In this document: in pieces, positions 23,301-25,942 of the stretch
Layout of the letters: each line of letters starts with the position of its first letter
How positions within the stretch are numbered: the first letter of the stretch is position 1
NCBI GenBank assembly: GCA_964550025.1
Contig: CAZJYI010000149.1
Span: 1-25,942, forward strand
Direction of reading: 5' to 3'
Source of the DNA: CAZJYI01 sp964550025
GTDB lineage: Bacteria > Verrucomicrobiota > Kiritimatiellia > UBA8416 > CAYOBW01
Length of the DNA stretch: 25,942 nucleotides
Translations under genes and position numbers: made by a program
The notes under the pieces: generated by a model
Told to the model about the DNA's origin: nothing
What the model saw: only the letters and a program-made list of their open reading frames with translations
Databases searched by the model: none

Positions 23301-25492
23301 TCGAACTCGAAGGCGCCCATATCCACGTCGGGAACCGCGTCCCCGTCGCCATCCACCACGCGATCTTTCCAGTCCTTATCGAACTTGGGAGGAGCGGCGT
23401 CATTGTCGCCCGCGTCAATGCAGGGCGAACGGCGCCGTAGGCGCAACCCCCCGTCCGCGAGGTCGGGTTCGTCGTCGATGTTGCCGATGCCGGATGGCAG
23501 CGGTGTTGTACAGGTGTACCTAAAGTCACCGTCGCCGCCAAAGACGTCGTCCCAGTTCTCCGGGGAGTTGTAGTAGACAATACTGTTGGCAACGGCCCCG
23601 CCGACGAAGAAGACGACTCCGCCTCCGTCGTTTGTGGCCTTGTTCCACAGCACATCGCAGTTCTGCAGGTAGCCGCCGTTGTACAGGTAGACGCCGGCCC
23701 CCCTCAAAGCGTGGTTGTCGACGACAACGCAGTTCTGAAGAGTGCCGCCGCTATCGCAGCGGACGCCGCCTCCCAGACCACCAGGGGTAAGGGCTGTATT
23801 GTTGGTGAACGTGCAGTTGAAAGCCTTTCCGCCGCCGGCGCACTGCAGGCCGGCGCCGTTTGGGGCGGTGCACTCGGTGACCCAGCAGTTCGTCAGGTAG
23901 CCCTCGGTCTGCACGTACGTGCCGCCGCCTAGCTTGGCGTGGCAGCGGCTGACCGTCGCAGTCACGGCGCGTCCCCCGTTGTAGCAGATAATCCCGCCGC
24001 CGAAGTCGGCGCTACACCCATCGACAACACAGTTCGATACCATGGCGTCGGTGCCGACCGCTGCCCCTCCGCCGCCGGCTCTCTCGATGATGTTGGTGTC
24101 GGTTTCGGTGTGCCCGTTGATGAGTGTGAAACCGCTCAACACCGCCCCGTCTTCCAGAAGCGCGCAGCGGACGGCACCCGGGCCGCGTCCGCCGCTCGGA
24201 TCCTCCGCACCCGAAATCACGGTGTCGGCCGGATCGTCGCTCACCGCACGTACGGCAATACCGTTGGCAATGAGTACGCGATTTGTCAGGGTGTGTCCCG
24301 CCGCGGGTCGGCCGCCGGTGTCGTAGAGTCCGTTGGTCACCCAGCAGATTCCATCCGCGGCCGTGCAGTCAACCGCGTCCTGGATGTTGGTTGCGGCCGT
24401 GTTCCACGAATTGTACGGCGCCACTGGGTCGGGATTCGAGCGTCGGACATAGGTCACATGCGCCGCGGGCAATGCCTGGCACTCGTAGGCTCCCATGTCC
24501 AGTGTGATGTTGAAGACACGCGGGTTACCGTCCAGATCTTCCAGACTCGTCACAGTGTCGTTGTCACCAGCGTTCAAACAGCGCGATGTCCGCTTGAGCC
24601 TGTAGTTGCCCCCCGCTGCATCCACAAACTGCGGATCGTCGGTGATGTTGCCGTCACCGCTCAGCCCCGGGCTGCAGGTGTAGCGGCAGGACGTGTTGTA
24701 CTGGTCCTGGCCGTTTGCCGACGTGTTGCCCCACAAGATGCAGTTGTTGGCGATGCCGTGCATCATCCCGCCGCCGTAGTCCGGGGCCGAGTTGCCCGAC
24801 AGCGTGCAGCTTTTTGCCACACCACTGGCTATGCCGCCACCGTAATGCTGAGCCCGGTTGCCCAGAAAAGCGCAATTCTCTGCTGTGCCATTGCGCATGC
24901 CGCCTGCGTAGCTGTATGCCGAATTGCCGGCTAGAATGCAGTGGGAGACAACCGGATTGGTGCTTTGACACCAGATGCCGCCTCCGTCCCGGTCATTCGC
25001 CACCGCGAAGGCGCCGCGCGTATGCCCGTTCGTCAAGGTGAATCCGCTGAGCGTGGCGCCATCCCCCATGTAGACACACCGGACGGCCGCGTCACCGCAA
25101 TCGTAGGCGCCGGACGGGTCGCCCGTGCCGGAGATGATTGTGTCCGCCGGGTCGGTGCTGACCGACCACACTGCTACGGAGTTCGTGATAATCACGCGGG
25201 TGGTTGTGTTGTACCCGTCCGCGGCACGCCCGCCGGTGTTGTAAAACCCGTTCGTCACCAGGACGATGTCGCCTGGGGTTGCTGCGTCGATGGCGGATTG
25301 GATGTCGTTGGCGGCCGCGGCCCAGTCGGCGTACGGGTGTGTGTGGCTTCCGGACGGGGAAACATAGTGCGTGTCCGCCGTTGCCGGCTGCTGGGCCGCC
25401 ACGGCCATCGCGAGGAGGATGGCCGTGTACGTGAGCCCCGTAGCAAAGGGATGGTGTTTGCGGGTCGTCCGGCTGGCAGGGCTGGTCTTCAT
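11189..25492 (-). CDS. Giant secreted multi-module beta-helix protein, 4767 residues
   Basis: One open frame of 14.3 kb with no break. Signal peptide at about 1-40: basic n-region (SRTTRKHH), hydrophobic stretch FATGLTYTAILLAMAVAA, probable cleavage after PATA. Then nine beta-helix modules (about 41-3714), each opening with a YVW/YVS...PY..W..AA..IQ.A.D..T/V..G.Y line and most closing with a choice-of-anchor-Q-like end (SPCIDAGDN ... DMGAYE). InlB-B-like repeats (TATP..GH...W.GD) follow modules 2, 3 and 9 and recur near 3950-4200. Beta-sandwich domains with P.LP.GWVL..AAG recur near 3790, 4290 and 4530, with two HSADY motifs between (about 4418 and 4468), Ca-type loops DEDGDGLPDGWE and DNDGDRMTNLEE (about 4642-4675), and a PVC-style C-terminal domain ending FRVQIRP. 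No LPXTG or PEP-CTERM sorting tail. Start ATG 25492 with GGGGGAG upstream. Probably a surface or secreted carbohydrate-binding or adhesive protein; activity unknown. Confidence 0.9.
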   Translation of the reverse strand: MKTSPASRTTRKHHPFATGLTYTAILLAMAVAAQQPATADTHYVSPSGSHTHPYADWAAAANDIQSAIDAATPGDIVLVTNGFYNTGGRAADGYNTTTRVIITNSVAVWSVSTDPADTIISGTGDPSGAYDCGDAAVRCVYMGDGATLSGFTLTNGHTRGAFAVANDRDGGGIWCQSTNPVVSHCILAGNSAYSYAGGMRNGTAENCAFLGNRAQHYGGGIASGVAKSCTLSGNSAPDYGGGMMHGIANNCILWGNTSANGQDQYNTSCRYTCSPGLSGDGNITDDPQFVDAAGGNYRLKRTSRCLNAGDNDTVTSLEDLDGNPRVFNITLDMGAYECQALPAAHVTYVRRSNPDPVAPYNSWNTAATNIQDAVDCTAADGICWVTNGLYDTGGRPAAGHTLTNRVLIANGIAVRAVSDDPADTVISGAEDPSGGRGPGAVRCALLEDGAVLSGFTLINGHTETDTNIIERAGGGGAAVGTDAMVSNCVVDGCSADFGGGIICYNGGRAVTATVSRCHAKLGGGTYVQTEGYLTNCWVTECTAPNGAGLQCAGGGKAFNCTFTNNTALTPGGLGGGVRCDSGGTLQNCVVVDNHALRGAGVYLYNGGYLQNCDVLWNKATNDGGGVVFFVGGAVANSIVYYNSPENWDDVFGGDGDFRYTCTTPLPSGIGNIDDEPDLADGGLRLRRRSPCIDAGDNDAAPPKFDKDWKDRVVDGDGDAVPDVDMGAFEFDPADWSLLTVAGSPSEIADSAPYDYGEHELAAGAAVTNTATSPLSITNGARWSCRDWAVEGGTPASGSGDTAVYTLDGNATQTWLWVTEYYLDVELGGNGSGTVDVGDGWHTNGATVTLTATPVEGHALNGWLGDLAPEQTTDNPLVLTMDQARTVTAHFKIITDTYVWTNSLSSRWPYDTWVTAAHSIQDAVNAVVSTGTVHVREGTYTLATNVFVDEYITLRSVSGADHTTIDGGGNTRCVHLQTRAAIEGFTITGGSADQGAGVYMSNGGDVRHCVISNNTAGAGAGVYMGGIASVSHCTVRDNIAAGGSVGSRDGGGIFINGFGHNTVVRNCNVFGNHADDDGGGIYCNSAGLVEHCTVTGNSAEHGGGVAKGYTGVDTLVRGCIVVSNTVSDGGPNLWNSPEVEYSCASPLPPGPGNIDAEPLFADYAGGDYRLQRLSPCVNAAVNRDWMTNSTDLEGQDRIIGVVVDMGADEYDDDFFPSLTVNGDPEERGEPLPYGYGTHYRAQGTLVANSVATPADESNGVRFVCRGWTGTGSAPPAGADNEVTFLLETNSTLTWLWTTNYLLDTEVAGPGIVDVRDSWYTNGAVVTLTATPYDGHAFSEWQGDVPPGQETNNPLTIVVDGPMNLTAVFPFGNAVHYVDLNSPNPTPPYASWDTAAASLQPAVNAASDGALVLVAPGIYALSSQVVISDEITLAGFEGAASTIVDGQNQTSCIRISGANATLDGFTVQNGMDSASGAVELNGDCSPTMRGCIIANNDCGGIAATLAAPLVEDCTIVSNAAPQNGGGIHLSNSADSPTFVRCRITGNTAGNLAGGVYASWCDLVMENCLVAGNAATNYHGGIHLYKGSPSLRNCTVAGNSAPAGGGLSCQGSTASVVNCIMWGNAASQIHEDSGGTATVTYSTVQGGRPGTGNLDGDPLFLDPAGGDYRVSADSPCVNAGNTGEAATPTDLDGLLRIHADAVDMGAYENHDPPPAAAPVTYVWQASPDPSAPYDSWSNAAHDIQSAIDYTAASGTVWVTNGVYDTGGRVVEGYTLTNRVIITNGIAVRAVSINPSDTVIAGAEDPAGPFYGLGGAAIRGVYMADDTMLCGFMIADGTTDNMSMQGADRSGGGIYCEGMGALVTNCVLIGCAANDTGGGVMRGTLHNCTLSGNYGYDGGGCRESVLSYCTLSSNSAGFGGGTSHGTLHNCTLFGNTGDQGGGSYGGTLSNCTLSDNDANSGGGGSHGSTLSNCVLSGNHAGGGSGGSCQSTLYNCTVTGNSTDGNGGGVESGSAYNSIVYFNSAATGGQDWHSDATPICEHTCTTPDPGTGPGNITSDPVFENAGAGNFELRSSSPCIDTGNNAYVTTTNDLIGNPRIFNGTVDMGAYELQQVPLALVTYVWQASPDPREPYDTWDTAAHDIQSAVDYTAPSGTVWVTNGVYDTGGRVADGYTLTNRVVITSSITVQAVSASPADTVIVGASDPSSGFFGPGAIRSVYMSDGTTLSGFTVTNGHTHSEFPSGVERSGGGIFCEGLATLVTNCVVQGCEAYDSGGGSYGGTLRACTLAGNNAEYGGGSRGSVLNDCALSSNSAYYGGASCEGVLSNCTLSENTAFLYGGGSYQAVLHDCMLSKNSAGDSGGGSYDSTLDNCTLQENSAVDDGGGNYGGSCSNCTLIYNTAADGGGSCWAALFGCEIYGNVAADEGGGDYDGSLVNCTLGNNYAEGHGGGSSGGSMDNCLLWYNHADVGGGATYPSMRNCTVVDNSANQYAGGIYEGNADNCIVYFNSAGTDGDNWYSGVPPVFVYGCTTPDPGGTGNTTNEPQFVDMGANNYRLLPTSPCVDMGNNGYVPWPTDLDGNTRIFNGIVDMGAYEVQQVPPAPVTYVWQASPDPRKPYDTWDTAAHDIQSAVDYTAPSGTVWVTNGVYDTGGRIVDGYTLTNRVVVDRPITLHAVSTDPADTVIMGAFDPVSTNGPAAVRCVFMTQGSTLRGFTITGGHTCATNAPQDRDRSGGGILADSYPAPLVENCVITGNSCTLDGGGAYCVNLTNCTLIGNSAGPAATGESCSGGGAYAGRLDNCLVVSNRCDGIGGGVAICDVHRCTFRGNWASYYGGGAAACGHTGHALNNCLFVNNRAEQIAGGAWNSYLYNCTLVGNEAGMEGGGLFTCRDTVNTIVYGNSAPTAPNYNQYTLLDYCCTTPLPGSGTGNIAADPQFVDAAAGNYRLQPTSPCIDAGDNAHTPGPADFAGNPRIVNGTVDMGAYEVQQVPPAPVTYVWQSSPSPAEPYDTWDTAAHDIQSAVDFTAPSGTVWVTNGVYDTGGRVADGYTLTNRVVIDKPIAVRAVSSDPADTVIMGAADPVSTNGPAAVRCVYLAQGSALRGFTLANGHTCATNAVADNDQRGGGMFGEYPFPLAVDCVIADNSATIRGGGAYSVALTNCTLVRNSAGPGGGGASSQGGGACWGTLDDCLIASNRCEGVGGGAAYMAANRCTFRGNWAAYYGGGAAHCRLNDYTLNNCLFVDNRAEEIGGGVWHSYLYNCTVVDNEAGLQGGGLFTCRDTVNTIVYGNSAPTAPNYNEHTLLDYCCTTPLPGSGAGNMDANPRFIDAAAGNYRLQPTSPCIDMGDNAHAPGTIDLGGNPRIFNGIVDMGAYEVQAVPLAPVTYVWQSSPSPAEPYDTWDTAAHDIQSAVDFTAPSGTVWVTNGVYDSGGSVAAGDSLTNRVLIADSITVQAVSSEPADTLIVGAPDPISENGPAAVRCAHLSGNATLRGFTLTNGYTHGSGTLDVEDLRGGGAWCENTGSLIANCVLAGNTAFRYGGGAFGGRLNDCIIAGNTVRVYNGGGAASCALNGCTVTGNTANRAGGATSECNVYNSLLSGNSASVYGGGMYSGYALGCTIVDNTCGTGAGIYGVELRNSIIYYNNGENWLYNCRVFDSCTTPLPGSGFPGNIIDAPQFVAAAAGDYRLLPGSPGIDDGNNAYPPPGRTIIDGDGNGIAVVDMGYFEAPLAHFLDTEIAGNGSVNVGDSWHADGTEVTLGATPEPGFAFTHWSGDVPAGQETVTPLTVVMDQSRIITAHFECRIAATHACAGYWSPGTNLVDCTLFFPSNVPLDGLIWVPELPEGWVLTDAAGDGTPEAFEDLIWFLDAPTNSPALFSYEVVVPDGEHGPRQLGGSVEFFLDDMMDYAVTRATPDPLDVTSLHTLTVVSAHGAPDPAQGVHAYPHGANVTGVMNGSPDPGATGTQYVCTGWLGSGSVPASGSVLDTSLIITNDSVLAWQWKTQYLLMATADANGTVTASNGWYDAGTSNVIVTADPAEGYHFAGWTGDIVSSNSTLSLTMDRAYTIQANFEINTYYIIATAGSNGTIAPSGTLAVTHGTDAMFVVTPDPHYHVLDVAVDGASVGPTGSYDFVNIVTGHTIHATFEIDAHSLLVESAYGLPEPPAGTHYYDYGSGVTGTVAEATVAGPTGVQYVCTGWTGSGSVPPSGSGHSVGVVITNDSTITWLWKTQYWFEATAQAGGSVVASNGWYDVGNPATAEATASSGFLFAGWTNDVPGGTATSNPVTVAMDQPRSILALFDIDATVLYGTQDCDGFYSPGPTNGLSTNGIVSCTFHYPGDQTLLALEWRPELPSGWVLVSAAGNGDPVVAGGAVVLTSETTNNPVEIAFAVDVPGDEAVSNTLTATASFQFAGMPATRELDSTPDPLPLYRYHSADYTTPLWRIRPREMILVRMYWRRGGSYHVEPGAPDGYDDRAGDTNGGRHSADYQAPFWKIDAQEMHRVMAYLRARGHHVDLTSVDGYAPGPWPAGPPSPAPPPDAGTLASDITGTYAYDPGTVITITNVVAFDNGLLSLLITPDIPAGWSVLSVAAKGDPELVRNDILWTEDLPSSPVTVVYTVQTSVRSYGRRSLGSESSVFSVGHSDPVAVVAAPVTVAMEARDEDGDGLPDGWERHFGGADGDLDPQADNDGDRMTNLEECIAGTDPTDNTSVLRITGVTLQPGGNARLEWTSEPERNYDVLTTPGLVRKPFAPVIGDVPATPPVNAVSVPEKHQGTGLFRVQIRP
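15285..15385 (-). repeat. 101-bp exact direct repeat, copy A
   Basis: Identical by eye to 16446-16546, 1161 bp away. Encodes the module-opening line of module 9 and its flank. A run this long without even silent changes suggests a recent duplication or gene conversion. Confidence 0.85.
16446..16546 (-). repeat. 101-bp exact direct repeat, copy B
   Basis: Partner of 15285-15385; encodes the opening line of module 8. A related but diverged copy lies another 1164 bp on, from about 17610. The spacings equal 387 and 388 codons, that is, exactly one module each. Confidence 0.85.
18050..18720 (-). repeat. Coil array of module 6, 63-66-bp period
   Basis: About ten coils of 20-23 residues in a row, each of the type GGGSY.G.L.NCTL..NSA. 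The codons for Asn-Cys recur every 60-69 bp, and the DNA itself is a degenerate tandem repeat. This is the longest uninterrupted run of near-identical coils in the protein. Confidence 0.75.
19430..19880 (-). repeat. Coil array of module 5, 60-66-bp period
   Basis: About seven coils of the same type as in module 6 (for example GTLSNCTLSDN, STLSNCVLSGN). The similar sequence but different coil number points to coil gain or loss between the two modules. Confidence 0.7.
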
Positions 25493-25547
25493 GGTGGCTC
25501 CCCCTGAGTTGTTGCCGCGGATAACCCCTTCGCGGCCTCTGCTCCAA

Positions 25548-25582
25548 TTGCCTATGTCTACAGTTGCCTATCCGACAACTGT
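25548..25582. promoter_or_regulatory. Direct and inverted repeats upstream of giant gene
   Basis: TTGCCTAT occurs at 25548-25555 and 25564-25571, 16 bp apart. ACAGTTG (25560-25566) and CAACTGT (25576-25582) form a 7-bp dyad with a 9-bp spacer. They lie 56-90 bp before the ATG of the giant gene, in the 186-bp gap after the HTH gene. Plausible binding site for a regulator such as the neighbouring LuxR-type protein. No clear -35/-10 pair was found; TAGACT (minus strand, 25585-25590) might be a -10. Confidence 0.4.
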
Positions 25583-25678
25583 GCAGTCTAGGCTGGGGGG
25601 ACAAGCAATGGTATCGGGAGAGTCAGACAAGTTGCGTGGGGATTTCTCGACGGCCGGCTGGGGCGTAGCGCACCGGCG

Positions 25679-25942
25679 TCAGCGGTCGAGGGACGTGATG
25701 CCGTGGACAATGGCGAATTTGACCAGGGAAGGCACGTCGTGGAGGTCGAGCTTCTCCATGACGCGGGAGCGGTAGGTGTCCACGGTCTTTGGGGAGACGT
25801 GGATCTCTTCCGCGATATCGATGCTCGTCTTTCCCTCGACCACGAGCTGCAGCACTTCCCGTTCCCTTGCACTCAGCTTTTCGAGCGGGCTAGCCCTGCC
25901 CTTTACCCGTAACTGCTGACTGGACAATCTCACGCCTCCTCC
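25679..25942 (-). CDS. LuxR/GerE-type HTH regulator, partial or stand-alone
   Basis: The last 87 residues of the frame, reaching the window edge, contain a full LuxR-type DNA-binding domain: LSAREREVLQLVVEGKTSIDIAEEIHVSPKTVDTYRSRVMEKL, then LVKFAIVHGI. It matches the C-terminus of NarL/FixJ response regulators. Either the receiver domain lies beyond the edge, or the protein is a GerE-like stand-alone of about 82-85 residues: GGAGGAGG at the edge lies 7 nt before TTG 25927 and 4 nt before GTG 25933. The linker before the HTH is shorter than in typical NarL proteins, which slightly favours the stand-alone form. Same strand as the giant gene and 186 bp upstream of it. Confidence 0.8.
   Translation of the reverse strand, partial: GGGVRLSSQQLRVKGRASPLEKLSAREREVLQLVVEGKTSIDIAEEIHVSPKTVDTYRSRVMEKLDLHDVPSLVKFAIVHGITSLDR

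Larger units (their letters stand above)
14353..25374 (-). repeat. Nine tandem beta-helix modules in the giant gene
   Basis: Module openings (minus-strand, plus coordinates) fall at about 25372, 24454, 22807, 21376, 20344, 19150, 17704, 16540 and 15379. The lengths are about 306, 549, 477, 344, 398, 482, 388, 387 and 343 residues; modules 2 and 3 include an InlB-like tail. Modules 5-9 are more alike than 1-4; the TYVWQ..P.P line and the VWVTNGVYD.GG line are nearly invariant in them. The arrangement points to growth by tandem duplication towards the 3' end. Confidence 0.8.

Overview
This looks like a scaffolded metagenome contig (two runs of exactly 100 N, at 2203-2302 and 4298-4397) from a GC-rich, Gram-negative, probably anaerobic bacterium. 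The best guess is the PVC superphylum, most likely Kiritimatiellota, Lentisphaerota or Verrucomicrobiota. The reasons are intergenic heptamer arrays with GAA every 7 bp, a giant secreted protein made of beta-helix and choice-of-anchor-Q-like units, an HSADY...W.I...E motif, and a thrombospondin-3-like C-terminus. The assignment rests on gene and repeat style, not on a marker gene.

Left part (1-4562). A minus-strand operon encodes an MCE/Mla-Pqi type lipid ABC transporter: a STAS-MlaE fusion permease, an MlaF-like ATPase, an MlaD-like MCE protein, and a PqiC-like auxiliary lipoprotein. Similar heptamer arrays lie on both sides of the operon. A large inverted-repeat element sits inside the N-terminal part of the lipoprotein reading frame, just ahead of its signal peptide.

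Middle (4563-11129, plus strand). A Uup-like ABC-F ATPase with a good sigma-70 promoter comes first. After a hairpin-rich spacer and a perfect 9-bp operator-like palindrome there is an arsenic resistance operon: ArsR repressor, an ArsP/DUF318-type permease, a CPKC mini-thioredoxin, a membrane-anchored CTAC thioredoxin, a CcdA/DsbD-like (ArsG-like) membrane protein, and a thioredoxin-coupled ArsC arsenate reductase. A free-methionine-(R)-sulfoxide reductase follows. The set suggests arsenate reduction by ArsC, export of inorganic or organic trivalent arsenicals through one or two permeases, thiol chemistry through the two thioredoxin-like proteins, and repair of oxidised methionine.

Right part (11189-25942, minus strand). 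One uninterrupted 14.3-kb gene encodes a 4767-residue secreted protein: signal peptide, nine right-handed beta-helix modules, InlB-B-like repeats, beta-sandwich domains, a double HSADY module, and Ca-loop/C-terminal domains. Two of the modules are a recent-looking tandem duplication, including a 101-bp exact repeat. A LuxR/GerE-type HTH protein, cut by the window edge or standing alone, lies upstream on the same strand. No tRNA, rRNA, CRISPR or transposase was seen.
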